64,000 bases of DNA from Cellulosimicrobium protaetiae (GCF_009708005.2 NZ_CP052757.1:1116001-1180000); one strand, 5' to 3'. Positions 19,554-28,833 are shown, numbered from the stretch's first letter. The notes: generated by a model not told the origin, from the letters alone. A program made the numbers and translations.

Positions 19554-20546
19554 GTGACCGGACAGGACTGGATGGAGAAGGACTTCTACGCCGCGCTCGG
19601 CGTCCCCAAGGACGCCGACGACGCCACGATCAAGAAGGCCTACCGCAAGCTCGCGCGCCAGTACCACCCCGACCAGAACCAGGGTGACGAGACGGCCGAG
19701 GCGAAGTTCAAGGAGATCGGCGAGGCCTACGCCGTGCTGTCCGACGCCAAGGAGCGCGAGCAGTACGACGCGATCCGCGCGATGGCCGGCGGCGGCGCGC
19801 GCTTCTCCGCGGGCCCCGGCGGTCCCGGGGGCGCGGGCTTCGAGGACGTGTTCGGCGGCATGTTCGGCGGCGGCGGCCCGGGCGGCACCCGGGTCCGCTA
19901 CTCGACCGGTGGTCAGGGCGCGGGCGGGTTCGAGGACATCCTCGGCTCGATGTTCGGCGGCGCGGGCGCGCAGCAGTTCGGCGGCGGCCCCCGCCCGCGG
20001 GCCGGGGCGGACGTCGCCGCGGCCACGACCCTCCCGTTCCGCCAGGCGGTCGAGGGCTCGACCGTCACCTTCACGGTCGACGGCCGCAACGTCACCACGC
20101 GCATCCCGCCGGGCGTGCGCGACGGCCAGAAGATCCGGCTGCGCGGCAAGGGACGCCCCGGCATGGCCGGCGGGCCCGACGGCGACCTCGTCGTCACCGT
20201 CCACGTCACCCCGCACCCGGTGTTCTCGCTCGACGGGAACAACCTGCGCGCGACCGTCCCCGTGACGTTCGCCGAGGCCGCTCTCGGGGCGACGATCAGC
20301 GTGCCGACGCTCGACGGCGCGTCCGTGAAGGTCAAGGTCCCCGCCGGCACCCCGTCGGGCCGCACGCTGCGCGTCAAGGGCCGCGGCGTGCAGACCGCGA
20401 AGGCGACCGGCGACCTGCTCGTCACCGTCCAGGTCGCGGTGCCGCAGAAGCTCTCGAAGGCCGCGCGCGAGGCGGTCGAGACGTTCGCCGCCGAGACGGA
20501 CGGCCAGGACGTGCGCGCCGACCTGGTCCGTCAGGCCGCGGAGTAA
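19554..20546 (+). CDS. dnaJ: DnaJ-type co-chaperone without zinc finger
   Basis: This 330-residue protein has an N-terminal J domain (about 9-75) with the HPD triad in RQYHPDQNQ, which stimulates DnaK ATPase. A Gly/Phe-rich linker with repeated GGMFGG/GSMFGG-like pieces covers about 85-150. The two beta-barrel C-terminal domains start near 155. The four CxxCxGxG repeats of classical DnaJ are absent, so it is of the CbpA/type II class. The start GTG 19554 follows GGAGGGAGG. The hspR gene begins 10 bp after its stop. A zinc-finger DnaJ is expected elsewhere in the genome (inference). Confidence 0.9.
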   Translation: MTGQDWMEKDFYAALGVPKDADDATIKKAYRKLARQYHPDQNQGDETAEAKFKEIGEAYAVLSDAKEREQYDAIRAMAGGGARFSAGPGGPGGAGFEDVFGGMFGGGGPGGTRVRYSTGGQGAGGFEDILGSMFGGAGAQQFGGGPRPRAGADVAAATTLPFRQAVEGSTVTFTVDGRNVTTRIPPGVRDGQKIRLRGKGRPGMAGGPDGDLVVTVHVTPHPVFSLDGNNLRATVPVTFAEAALGATISVPTLDGASVKVKVPAGTPSGRTLRVKGRGVQTAKATGDLLVTVQVAVPQKLSKAAREAVETFAAETDGQDVRADLVRQAAE

Positions 20547-20556
20547 GGGGGTCGTG

Positions 20557-21087
20557 ATGGCCCACCGGAAGACTCATGACTTCTCGGTCGGCGAGGACGC
20601 ACGTGGCTCCGGACGGGCTCCGGCGAGCGACGTCGACCAGGACGCCCCCGTCCTCGTCATCTCCCAGGCCGCGGCGCTCGCGGGCATGCACCCGCAGACG
20701 CTGCGTCAGTACGACCGCCTCGGCCTCGTCGTCCCCCGGCGCACGTCGGGGCGGGGGCGGCGCTACTCCCTGCGCGACGTCGCGAAGCTGCTCGAGGTGC
20801 AGCGCCTCAGCCACGACGAGGGCATCAACCTCGCGGGTATCCAGCGCATCCTCGCGCTCGAGTCGCAGGTCGAACGCCTGGAGCGGCGCATCGAGGCGCT
20901 CTCCGCGCGGGTCGAGCCGGGCGGTCGCGTGTTCGCCGCCGCGGCGAGCGGCGACGTCGTCGTGGTGCCGCGCGGGCGCAGCGTGCGCCGCGGGGTCGAG
21001 GAGGCGCTGCGCGAGACGCTCGTCGAGCACGGCGAGGCGCGCGCGCTGGTCATCTGGCGGCCGCGGTCCGACGACGCGCGCTCCTGA
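20557..21087 (+). CDS. hspR: Heat-shock repressor HspR (MerR family)
   Basis: This 176-residue protein has an extended N-terminus of about 33 residues, then a MerR-type winged helix (VLVISQAAALAGMHPQTLRQ, YDRLGLVVPRRTSGRGRRYS). A coiled-coil dimerisation helix follows (LESQVERLERRIEALSARV), and a C-terminal stretch ends near VIWRPR. In actinobacteria HspR represses the dnaK operon at HAIR sites with DnaK as co-repressor; both HAIR boxes are present upstream. ATG 20557 is used, with GTG 20554 as an alternative. Confidence 0.92.
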   Translation: MAHRKTHDFSVGEDARGSGRAPASDVDQDAPVLVISQAAALAGMHPQTLRQYDRLGLVVPRRTSGRGRRYSLRDVAKLLEVQRLSHDEGINLAGIQRILALESQVERLERRIEALSARVEPGGRVFAAAASGDVVVVPRGRSVRRGVEEALRETLVEHGEARALVIWRPRSDDARS

Positions 21088-21107
21088 CGCCGGTCGGTGC
21101 GGCGTCA
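21085..21107 (+). terminator. Terminator-like hairpin after hspR
   Basis: TGACGCC and GGCGTCA form 7-bp arms around nine bases, beginning at the hspR stop codon. Confidence 0.5.
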
Positions 21108-21176
21108 GCCGTGCGCCCGGGGCCGGGTGCGGCACGCGGGCACGACGAGGCGGCAAAACCCGCCGGCACGCATTTT

Positions 21177-21215
21177 CGCAAGAATGTCGTGCGCTAATTA
21201 CCCTGCATTCTTGCG
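21177..21215. promoter_or_regulatory. A/T-rich inverted repeat upstream of the DUF1540 gene
   Basis: Perfect 10-bp arms CGCAAGAATG and CATTCTTGCG flank 19 bases including CTAATTA, within a roughly 100-bp stretch much richer in A/T than the rest of the window. It lies about 105 bp before the DUF1540 start and may be an operator or a promoter-proximal structure. Confidence 0.5.
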
Positions 21216-21318
21216 TTTCTTAGCCAGGCCTTCCTTGCTATACATCGCGCAATTCCAGGAATACCGTGGACGACGGAAGCCCAGCCCCCACGGGTCCTCG
21301 CAGACAGGAGAGATCGCG

Positions 21319-21627
21319 ATGAGCAGCCTCATGGAGATGCCGCAGGTCGTCGAGTGTTCGATCGACGGCTGCGGGTACAACCACGACCACGGGTGCCACG
21401 CGGGCGCCGTCACCATCGCGGGCCACGCCGGCGACGCCGAGTGCGCGACGTTCATCCCGCTCGGCACCAAGGGCGGCCTGGAGAAGGTCCTCGCGCACGT
21501 CGGTGCCTGCCAGCGCACCGAGTGCGTCCACAACGCCTCGCTCGAGTGCTCGGCCCCGTCGATCCGTGTCGGCGCCGGGGCGTCCGGCGAGGACAAGGCC
21601 GACTGCCTCACCTTCACGCCGCGCTGA
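21319..21627 (+). CDS. DUF1540-domain small cysteine-rich protein
   Basis: This 102-residue protein carries two cysteine-rich DUF1540-like units. The first has ECSIDGCGYN...GCHAGAV...ECATF, and the second has CQRTECVHNASLECSAPSIRVG...DCLTFTP. The spacing of Cys/His residues suggests metal binding, probably zinc, which is inference. Family function is unknown. ATG 21319 follows CAGGAG. The gene is monocistronic, with a hairpin terminator and a distinctive A/T-rich upstream region. Confidence 0.85.
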   Translation: MSSLMEMPQVVECSIDGCGYNHDHGCHAGAVTIAGHAGDAECATFIPLGTKGGLEKVLAHVGACQRTECVHNASLECSAPSIRVGAGASGEDKADCLTFTPR

Positions 21628-21655
21628 CGCGGCGACCGCAGACCTCTCCCTGAAG

Positions 21656-21679
21656 GCGGGCCGGCCACCACCGGCCCGC
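21656..21679 (+). terminator. Terminator hairpin after the DUF1540 gene
   Basis: Perfect 9-bp arms GCGGGCCGG and CCGGCCCGC surround a six-base loop, 29 bp after the stop. Confidence 0.65.
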
Positions 21680-21777
21680 GGGACGCCCCCTGACACGCCC
21701 CGACCCCACGCTCGCCCGTGCGGTCGGGGCGTCGTCGTGCCGGTGCGGGCCGTCGTCGTGCAGGGTCCGCCCGTGCG

Positions 21778-22575
21778 TCAGCGCTGCAGCACGTTCAGGA
21801 GCTCGACGGCGGCCGCGTGGGTCTGTGGCAGCGGTTCGAGCCAGACGCGCGGCGGACGGCGCAGGATCGCCGTGACACCCAGCGTCAGGCCGGTGCGCTC
21901 GATGTTGTGCCGCAGCACCGTGCGCAGCTCGCCCTCGTCGGCGCCGCGCTCGCCGAGGACGACGAAGATCCCGCTCCCGAGGGACGCCATCGGGTGCCCG
22001 TCCCCGAAGGTCTGCGTGAGCGCGCGCCCCATCGCGGCCGACCGCGCGAAGCGTTGCCAGCCGGTGAGGTCGTCGAGCGCGACGTCGACGACGAGCAGAC
22101 CGTGCGTCCGCGTGGCGTCGCTGCCCGCGCGTCGTGCGACGCCGTACGTCTCGCGGAGCCGGTGGACCAGGTACTGGGCGGTCGCGAGGCCCGACTCGGG
22201 ATCCAGGACCTCGGGCGTGACCGGGGTCGCCTCGTACCCCTCCGACCAGCCGACGGCGACCGCGCGCAGCAGCCGGACCTCCGGTTCACGGTCGTGCACC
22301 CCGTACAGGCACGCGACGTCGTCGAGGGTCTCGCCGATCCCGACCCCGGCCTCGGCCCTCGCGCGGCCGAGCCGTTCGGCGGCGGGCGCGCCGTCCCGTT
22401 CCTCGCACATCGCCTCGACGAGCGCGTCGACGGCAGGGTGGTACCAGTCGCCCGGTCGCAGCCAGACGCTGTCCGCGCTCGTCCTGCGCCAGCGTTCGCG
22501 CACGGTGTCGTGCGCGGGCGCGGCGTACCCCTGGAGGTGGTCCATGTAGATGAGACGGGCGACCGGCCGATCCAT
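21778..22575 (-). CDS. Uncharacterised protein, divergent from the sigma-fusion gene
   Basis: This 265-residue soluble protein is not recognised with confidence. The first 140 residues are mostly helical with many Trp/Tyr. The C-terminal 110 residues (THGLLVVDVALDDLTGW, ASLGSGIFVVLGERG, VTAILRRPP) have an alpha/beta pattern reminiscent of a degenerate GGDEF-like fold, but no GGDEF signature is present. The ATG 22575 is preferred; MDHLQGY ten codons later is possible. It is divergent from the sigma/anti-sigma fusion, and a CGAGTC/GACTCG repeat (22580-22608) lies next to its start. Confidence 0.65.
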   Translation of the reverse strand: MDRPVARLIYMDHLQGYAAPAHDTVRERWRRTSADSVWLRPGDWYHPAVDALVEAMCEERDGAPAAERLGRARAEAGVGIGETLDDVACLYGVHDREPEVRLLRAVAVGWSEGYEATPVTPEVLDPESGLATAQYLVHRLRETYGVARRAGSDATRTHGLLVVDVALDDLTGWQRFARSAAMGRALTQTFGDGHPMASLGSGIFVVLGERGADEGELRTVLRHNIERTGLTLGVTAILRRPPRVWLEPLPQTHAAAVELLNVLQR

Positions 22576-22748
22576 GACGCGAGTCCGCGAAGAAGTTTCC
22601 GAGACTCGGCGTCCGGGGTGAAAAGGGGCGAAAGCGGAGGAGTCTGGCCGATACCGTTCCGTCGCCGGAAGGCCGCTGACCCGGAGTTGGACGTCCGTCT
22701 ACTATGGCCACCGTAGCCTCGGTTCGGGGCGGTCTCCGGGGCGGTGAC

Positions 22749-25700
22749 ATGACACAGGCGCAAGAACGGGTGTGGAGCGAGGCGTTCAGCGACGCCGAGC
22801 TCATCACCGCCGTACGCGAGGGCGACACGAGCGCCTACGGCGCCCTCTACGAACGGCACGCCGCAGCGGCCCGGACGGTCGCCCGCCAGTACGTCCGGTC
22901 CACGGCCGACGCCGACGACGTCGTCTCCGACGCGTTCGCGCGCACCCTGTCCGTGCTCCAGGGCGGCGGGGGGCCCGACGTCACCTTCCGGGCCTACCTC
23001 TTCACCGTCGTCCGGCGGCTCTCCTACGACCTCGTCAACGGCGCGCGCCGCACGCAGCCGACCGACGACGAGCGCACGTTCGAGACCGCGTTCGGGCCGA
23101 TGGCGTCCACCGAGGACCCGACGCTCGAGGGCTTCGAGCGCTCCACGGTCACGCGCGCCTACCAGGAGCTGCCGGAGCGGTGGCGGGCCGTGCTCTGGTA
23201 CACCGAGGTCGAGAGCCTCTCCCCGGCCGAGATCGCGCCCATCCTCGGCCTCACCGCGAACGGCGTCTCGGCGCTCGCCTACCGCGCGCGCGAGGGACTG
23301 CGACAGGCGTACCTCCAGCAGCACCTCACGTCCGTCCCCGCCGAGGAGTGCCGCGCCGTCAACGCGCTCCTCGGGTCGTACGTGCGCGGCGGCCTCGCCA
23401 AGCGTGAGACCGCCCGCGTCGAGTCGCACCTCGACGGCTGCGGCGAGTGCCGCGGGCTGGTGCTCGAGCTCGGGGACGTCTCGCACGGCATGCGGGCGGT
23501 CATCGCGCCCCTGGTCTTCGGCGTCGGCGCGCTCGGCCTCGTCGGGACGGCGCTGCCGACCTTCGGCGGCGCGGCCGTGGCCGGTGGCGTCGGCGCGGCG
23601 CTGCAGGGTTCGTCGAACGCCGGAGCGGGGTCCGCGGGTGGCAGCGGTGCCGCAGGCGGCTCGGGTGGCACGGCCGCCGGGGCCGGCGGCGGTGGCGCGG
23701 CCGGGACGAGCGTCGCGGGAACCGGCGCCGTGGGCGGTGCGGGTGCCGCTGCGGGCGCGACCGGAGGCTCCGGCGGAGCGGTCGGGGCAGGGGCGGCGGT
23801 CGGTGGTGCGGCCGCCGCCGGAGGCGCGACCGCCGGGGGAGGCGCGCTCGCCGCGGCCGGAGGGCTCGTCGCGCTGGTCTCGTCGGCGCCGCTCGCCGCG
23901 GCAGCGGTCACGGTCGGGGTCCTCGCTGTTGCGGGCCTCTCGGTCGCTGGCGCGATGGGCGTGTTCTCGCCGGATCCCGAGCCCGCGCCGACCGCGCAGT
24001 CCTCGCCGTCGCCGACCGAGTCGCCGACCACGGGGACCACTGCGACGCCGGACCCCACCACCGACCCGACGTCGCCCACGAACATCCCGCCGGCCCCGAC
24101 CGACGAGACCACCGCCGGCACCGGGGACACGACGGGGACCGGCGACGGGACGACGGGCGACGGCGCACCGATCGGCTCCGAGCCCGGGTCGTCGTCCCCC
24201 GGCGGGGCGGCACCCGACCCCGGAACCGGCGCACCGGGGCCGACCGACCCCGGGACGTCTGACCCCGGGCCCGTCGACCCCGGACCCACCGACCCCGGCA
24301 CTCCCGAGCCGGCCCCGGCAGCGCTCGAGCTCTCGCTCGCGCCGGTGACGCTCGCGGCGCGGCAGCCCGCCGACCTCGTCATGACGGCGTCGAACACGGG
24401 TGGCCGGTCCGCGGAGGAGGTCTTCGTCGACCTCACGCTCCCGGCCGGGGTGTCGACCCAGAGCGCCTCCCTCGTCGCGCGCGGGGCGGCGGCCGCAGGC
24501 CCGGTCCGGGCTGCCGCGCTCCCGTGCGGCAGCGCGGTGCCCCAGAGCGACGGGTCGAGCCGTGTCACGTGCTCGGTCGGCGTGCTCGCGCCGCGCGCGA
24601 CGCAGGACCTGGCCGTCCAGGTGCAGGCCGACTCGGGCGGGGAGTACGCCTTCACCGCGTCGTTGCGGGCCAAGGGCATCGAGCCGTCGCACCGGTCGTT
24701 CCCCCCGACGCAGGTCAGCTACTGGGGTCCCGAGCTGCGCGTCACCGCGGAGCCGGTCCTCGCGTTCGACAACCCCGGCGACGCGACGCTGCGGGTCGCC
24801 CTGCGCAACAGCGGCGACCGGCCCGCAGTGGAGCCCCGCGTGACGGTCGACCTCCCGGACGGGCTGAGCCTCGTCGGCGGCGGCCCGGCAGGCTGGACCT
24901 GTGACGCGACCGAGGACGGGACGGTGACCTGTGCGTCGCCGAACGGCACGACCCTCGCACCGCGGGCCACCGTGGACGTCGCGGTGCGTCTCCTCGCCGA
25001 CCTGGCGGACGTCCCGGACGACGTGGCCGACCTCCAGGTGGAGGCGACCGCGGACGGTGCGCACACGGGCAGGGCGTCGGTCGACCCCGAGGTCGATGCT
25101 CCCTGGGCGGCGGCCGGGGACGGCCTGCTCGACCCGGACGGCGAGCGCCGCGCTGTCGTGCCGCAGTGCGCCGCGACCGACGGCGGCCTCGCCTCGGTCC
25201 TCGCGACCTACACGAACACCACGGCCTACGACGACCTCACCGTGACCGCGCACGCCGCCGGGTCGACCGCGACGGCGGTCCTCGCGGCGCGGGAGACGGC
25301 GACGCTCCGGGTCGACGACGGCGTGCGCTTCCCGGCTGGGCGCGCGAGCCTCGTGCTGTCGACGACGGTCGCGGGCGAGACGTTCACGATCCCGCTCGAC
25401 GCGGGCGCGTTCGCCGCGCTCGACTGCTGGACCCCGCCGCCGTGGCTCACCGCCGCCGACGTGGACGTCGTGGCCGACAACGACGGCGGCACCGTCCGCT
25501 ACACGGCGACCGTCACCAACGGCACGGGCGCGGGGCTCGACGCACGGCTCCTCGCGCCGGACGCCGGCACGTGGTCCGGCGTGGCCGACTCCGCGGCGAT
25601 CGCCCCTCTCGCGGACGGCCGCTCGGGCGACCTCGTCCTCGACACGGGTCTGCGCGACACCACGCGCGCGAACGCCGTCCTGCGGCAGTACCGCTGGCAC

Positions 25701-27971
25701 ACCGACGCGGACGGTGACGGCAAGGGTTACCAGTCGCTGCTCCCCGTGCTCCTCGAGGGGCACCGGATCGCTCCCGCGGCCCCCGCGCCGACGGTGGGTC
25801 AGTGCGCGTTCGACCCGGCGACCGACACGTCGAGCGCCCCCGTGACGCTGCACCTCGACAACACCGCGTCGACGCTGCCCGTGACCTTCTCCGTCCCGGG
25901 CGTGAGCGGGCCGGTCTCGGTCAGGGCGGGAGCCACGCAGACGGTGACGACGACCGTCGGTGGGGAGAGCGCGACGTTCGCCGTGCAAGCCGACGGCGCG
26001 CCGCTCGCCTCCCACCCGGTCCGGGGTGTCGACTGCTTCGACTGGAACGTGTCCGGCGCCGCGTCCGCGTCGTGGGTCCCGTCCGACGCGGGCGGCTCGG
26101 TCGTGCTCACCGGCACGTTCCGCAACGGCCACGCGGCGGCGCGCCTGAGCGTCGTGCTGGAGGCGGGGGGTTGGGGGACCTCGGGGCCCGTCGAGGTCGG
26201 GCCGGGCGAGGAGGTCTCGCTCGCCGTGGACACCGGCTCGCGGGACGTCGCGGCGGGGGAGGTCGTGCTCCGCGCGACCCGGGCCGACGGCTCGCCGGGG
26301 ACGCACGAGGTCGCCGCGGCCTTCGCCGCCGTCCGGTACGCCCCGTCGGTGGGCGAGCCTGTCGTCGGCACGTGCGCGTTCGACGCGGCGACGGAGACAT
26401 CCTCCGCCCCGGTCGCGCTGCGCTACGACAACTCCCGATCGACCGTGCCCGTCGTCTTCAGCGTCGCGGGCCGCGACGACCTGACGCAGACCGTCGCGGG
26501 CGGCCGTGCCGAGGAGGTCTCGGTCCCGGGTGGCGTCGGGTCGCAGGGCCTGACGCTCGCGGTGCTCGCCGACGGCGCGGCGTCGGTCTCCCACGAGCTC
26601 GCCGGGGTCGACTGCTTCGACTGGGGCCGCGTCGCGGGCGCCGCCGCCGCGACGGCGGCCTGGACCGTCCCGCCGGGCGCGGGCGTCGGCTCGGCGTTCG
26701 TGACCGGCACGTTCCACAACCCGTACACGTCGACGCCGCTCCGGGTCGCGATGTCGACCCCGCACGGCGACGCGGCGCCGGTCGAGGTCGCGCCGGGCGC
26801 GGACGCGACGTTCACCGTGGACGCGAAGGCCCTCTCGGTCCCCGCCGGGACCGCGACGTTCACCGTCGAGCGGGCCGGGGGCGCTCCGCAGACCGTCGAG
26901 GCCCGCTACGGCGGTGTCACGTACTCACCGCAGTGGGCGCGCACGGCGACGGTCGAAGCGCGCTGGCAGGACGGGTCGGTCAAGCTCGTCGGATCGCTGA
27001 CCAACGACTCGCCGGAGACGATCGACGCGCGGATGCTGGGCGGTGCCCACGGCGACTCGGCACCCGTGCAGAAGATCGCCCCCGGGCAGACCGCCACGTT
27101 CACGATCGACACCAGGTCGCTCGACGCGAAGCCCGGGGCGGTGTCGTTCCGGCAGTACCGGTCGGTGCTCGGCCAGGGCTTCGTGGACGTCTCGCTCACC
27201 GCCACGCACCGGGGTGCGACGTACGTCCCGGACTGGTCCGCGACCCTCACGGCGGTGACGCAGTGCGCGGCCGGGCCGGACGGCGTCGTGCTCACGGTGG
27301 GGTTGCGCAACGACTCGGGTGAACCCACCCATGTCGTCGCGAGCACGCCGTTCGGCGTGCGCGACCTCGGCGACGTCCCACCGGGAGGCGGCACGAGCGT
27401 CGACGTCGCGACCGGCGCGCTCGCCGTGAAGGGCGGCACCGTCACGTTCGAGCTCTCGCGCACGGTCCTCGGGACGGTGTTCACGCAGAAGGTGACCGCC
27501 CACTTCGCCGCCCGCGACTGCGCCGTCGTCCGTCCGACGGCGAGCCTCGTGCTCGGCGACCCCGTGTACGACGGCGACCGCGACCACTCGTACCGGGCGG
27601 TGTCCGTGCTCCTCGACAACGCGGCGTCGAACGTGCCGGTCACGTTCCGGGTGACCGGCCAGGCGAAGGGCTCGTGGGACCTCGCCGCGGGCGAGCGGCG
27701 CACGGTCGAGCTGGGCGAGGCCCCGTGGTCCGGCGCGACGTACGTCGTGCACGCGGGCTCGTGGTCGCAGCCGCTCAAGGTCGACCCGTTCACCGCGGCG
27801 CGGCAGTGCCCCGAGCCGTGGCAGTCCTGGACGGCGTACGACCACTCCGCCGAGGTCTCGTACCGCGGCTGGACCTACGCGGCCCGCAACAGCCACTTCG
27901 GGGTACGGCCCGACGACCCGGTGCTCGGATGGCTCTTCTGGGAGCGGCAGTCCCGCTGCGGCGAGGGCTGA
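22749..27971 (+). CDS. ECF sigma factor fused to anti-sigma zinc finger, membrane segment and large extracellular carbohydrate-binding-like region
   Basis: This is a 1740-residue fusion. Sigma region 2 (about 15-90, AYGALYERHAAAARTVARQ, then DADDVVSDAFARTL) and region 4 (about 130-185, LPERWRAVLWYTEVESLSP) make a complete ECF sigma. A ZAS-type anti-sigma zinc finger follows, with Cys201 and HxxxCxxC at H227/C231/C234. A Gly/Ala-rich stretch contains hydrophobic segments near 252-272 and 372-402. A Pro/Thr linker (about 410-520) leads to CARDB/DUF11-like beta-sandwich repeats from about 524. Two related units contain AFDPATDTSSAPV-type starts and GVDCFDW, and a Trp/Tyr-rich end module (about 1690-1740) resembles CBM5/12. 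ATG 22749 is preferred; ATG 22704 is in frame. Polysaccharide sensing with proteolytic release of the sigma part is inference. Confidence 0.88.
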   Translation: MTQAQERVWSEAFSDAELITAVREGDTSAYGALYERHAAAARTVARQYVRSTADADDVVSDAFARTLSVLQGGGGPDVTFRAYLFTVVRRLSYDLVNGARRTQPTDDERTFETAFGPMASTEDPTLEGFERSTVTRAYQELPERWRAVLWYTEVESLSPAEIAPILGLTANGVSALAYRAREGLRQAYLQQHLTSVPAEECRAVNALLGSYVRGGLAKRETARVESHLDGCGECRGLVLELGDVSHGMRAVIAPLVFGVGALGLVGTALPTFGGAAVAGGVGAALQGSSNAGAGSAGGSGAAGGSGGTAAGAGGGGAAGTSVAGTGAVGGAGAAAGATGGSGGAVGAGAAVGGAAAAGGATAGGGALAAAGGLVALVSSAPLAAAAVTVGVLAVAGLSVAGAMGVFSPDPEPAPTAQSSPSPTESPTTGTTATPDPTTDPTSPTNIPPAPTDETTAGTGDTTGTGDGTTGDGAPIGSEPGSSSPGGAAPDPGTGAPGPTDPGTSDPGPVDPGPTDPGTPEPAPAALELSLAPVTLAARQPADLVMTASNTGGRSAEEVFVDLTLPAGVSTQSASLVARGAAAAGPVRAAALPCGSAVPQSDGSSRVTCSVGVLAPRATQDLAVQVQADSGGEYAFTASLRAKGIEPSHRSFPPTQVSYWGPELRVTAEPVLAFDNPGDATLRVALRNSGDRPAVEPRVTVDLPDGLSLVGGGPAGWTCDATEDGTVTCASPNGTTLAPRATVDVAVRLLADLADVPDDVADLQVEATADGAHTGRASVDPEVDAPWAAAGDGLLDPDGERRAVVPQCAATDGGLASVLATYTNTTAYDDLTVTAHAAGSTATAVLAARETATLRVDDGVRFPAGRASLVLSTTVAGETFTIPLDAGAFAALDCWTPPPWLTAADVDVVADNDGGTVRYTATVTNGTGAGLDARLLAPDAGTWSGVADSAAIAPLADGRSGDLVLDTGLRDTTRANAVLRQYRWHTDADGDGKGYQSLLPVLLEGHRIAPAAPAPTVGQCAFDPATDTSSAPVTLHLDNTASTLPVTFSVPGVSGPVSVRAGATQTVTTTVGGESATFAVQADGAPLASHPVRGVDCFDWNVSGAASASWVPSDAGGSVVLTGTFRNGHAAARLSVVLEAGGWGTSGPVEVGPGEEVSLAVDTGSRDVAAGEVVLRATRADGSPGTHEVAAAFAAVRYAPSVGEPVVGTCAFDAATETSSAPVALRYDNSRSTVPVVFSVAGRDDLTQTVAGGRAEEVSVPGGVGSQGLTLAVLADGAASVSHELAGVDCFDWGRVAGAAAATAAWTVPPGAGVGSAFVTGTFHNPYTSTPLRVAMSTPHGDAAPVEVAPGADATFTVDAKALSVPAGTATFTVERAGGAPQTVEARYGGVTYSPQWARTATVEARWQDGSVKLVGSLTNDSPETIDARMLGGAHGDSAPVQKIAPGQTATFTIDTRSLDAKPGAVSFRQYRSVLGQGFVDVSLTATHRGATYVPDWSATLTAVTQCAAGPDGVVLTVGLRNDSGEPTHVVASTPFGVRDLGDVPPGGGTSVDVATGALAVKGGTVTFELSRTVLGTVFTQKVTAHFAARDCAVVRPTASLVLGDPVYDGDRDHSYRAVSVLLDNAASNVPVTFRVTGQAKGSWDLAAGERRTVELGEAPWSGATYVVHAGSWSQPLKVDPFTAARQCPEPWQSWTAYDHSAEVSYRGWTYAARNSHFGVRPDDPVLGWLFWERQSRCGEG

Positions 27972-27984
27972 CGGGGCGAGGCTG

Positions 27985-28707
27985 CTACGGCAGGACGTCC
28001 GCCAGCGCGTCGTCGACGGGCCGGTCGCCGCCCACGAGGTCGAGGACGAGGCCGGACGACCCCGGCTCGTGGAGGACGGCCGCGAGCACGAGCGCGACGT
28101 CGTCGCGCGTCACGTCGGACCGCTCGCCGACGGCGGCCCCGGGCTTGCGGCGCTTGCCGCGCGGCTTGCCCTCGTCCCCGACGGGCGCGAGCGCGACGAG
28201 GCCGACACCGGGGTCGTCGGTGAGGTGACCCGGCCGGACGATGGTCCACTGCAGGGCGTCCCGCGCGCGCAGGTCGTCCTCGGCCGCGGCCTTCGCCTGG
28301 AGGTAGGCCCAGAACACGTCGTCGACGTCGTCCGGCCGCTCGTCGGCGCGCGCCGCCTCGACGCCGCGGGACGAGAGCATGACGTAGCGTCCGACCCCGG
28401 CGCGCTCGGCGGCGTCGGCGAGGAGAGCGGCCCCGGCCCGGTCGACGGCGTCCTTGCGTGGTGCTCCGCTCCCGGGACCGGCGCCGGCGGCGAACACGAC
28501 GGCGTCCGCGCCCTCGAGCTCGAACGACACCGCCACGGCGTCGTCCTTCTCGAGGTCGACGAGCGCGACGTGGGCGCCGAGCTCCGTGAGATCGGTGATC
28601 TGCGCGGCGGACCGTACGAAGGCGACGACGTCGTCGCCTCGCTCCACCAGGGCCCTGGCGAGGCGACGGCCGACCTGGCCGTGACCTCCCGCGATGACTG
28701 TGCGCAT
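27985..28707 (-). CDS. NAD(P)-binding atypical SDR / NmrA-like protein
   Basis: This 240-residue protein has a Rossmann start (MRTVIAGGHGQVGRRLARAL) with the GxxGxxG dinucleotide site. It has VVFAAGAG near residue 72 and a YVMLSSRG strand near 107, and lacks a clear SDR Tyr-x3-Lys pair (WAYLQAKAAAE is the nearest). It matches the atypical short-chain dehydrogenase/NAD(P)-binding group used as epimerase, reductase or redox sensor. An odd basic insertion (KPRGKRRKPG) near 195 is unusual. It is convergent with the sigma fusion gene. The substrate is unknown. Confidence 0.8.
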   Translation of the reverse strand: MRTVIAGGHGQVGRRLARALVERGDDVVAFVRSAAQITDLTELGAHVALVDLEKDDAVAVSFELEGADAVVFAAGAGPGSGAPRKDAVDRAGAALLADAAERAGVGRYVMLSSRGVEAARADERPDDVDDVFWAYLQAKAAAEDDLRARDALQWTIVRPGHLTDDPGVGLVALAPVGDEGKPRGKRRKPGAAVGERSDVTRDDVALVLAAVLHEPGSSGLVLDLVGGDRPVDDALADVLP

Positions 28708-28833
28708 GGGCCGAACGTATCGCCGTGACGGCGTCCGCGCCCGGCGAGCGTCCTCACCCTGGGCGGGGTGCGCTGCCGGGCGCGTGGTCCCCCACGTGCC
28801 CCCACGTCGACCGCGGCCCGGCAGCGCGGGTCC

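Noticed and set aside
21885-26765. Very long minus-strand open frame (over 1600 codons) opposite the sigma fusion gene
   Set aside because: It is antisense to a clear coding gene, is highly Arg/Gly/Pro-rich and arises from GC-biased codons. No family match or ribosome site is visible.
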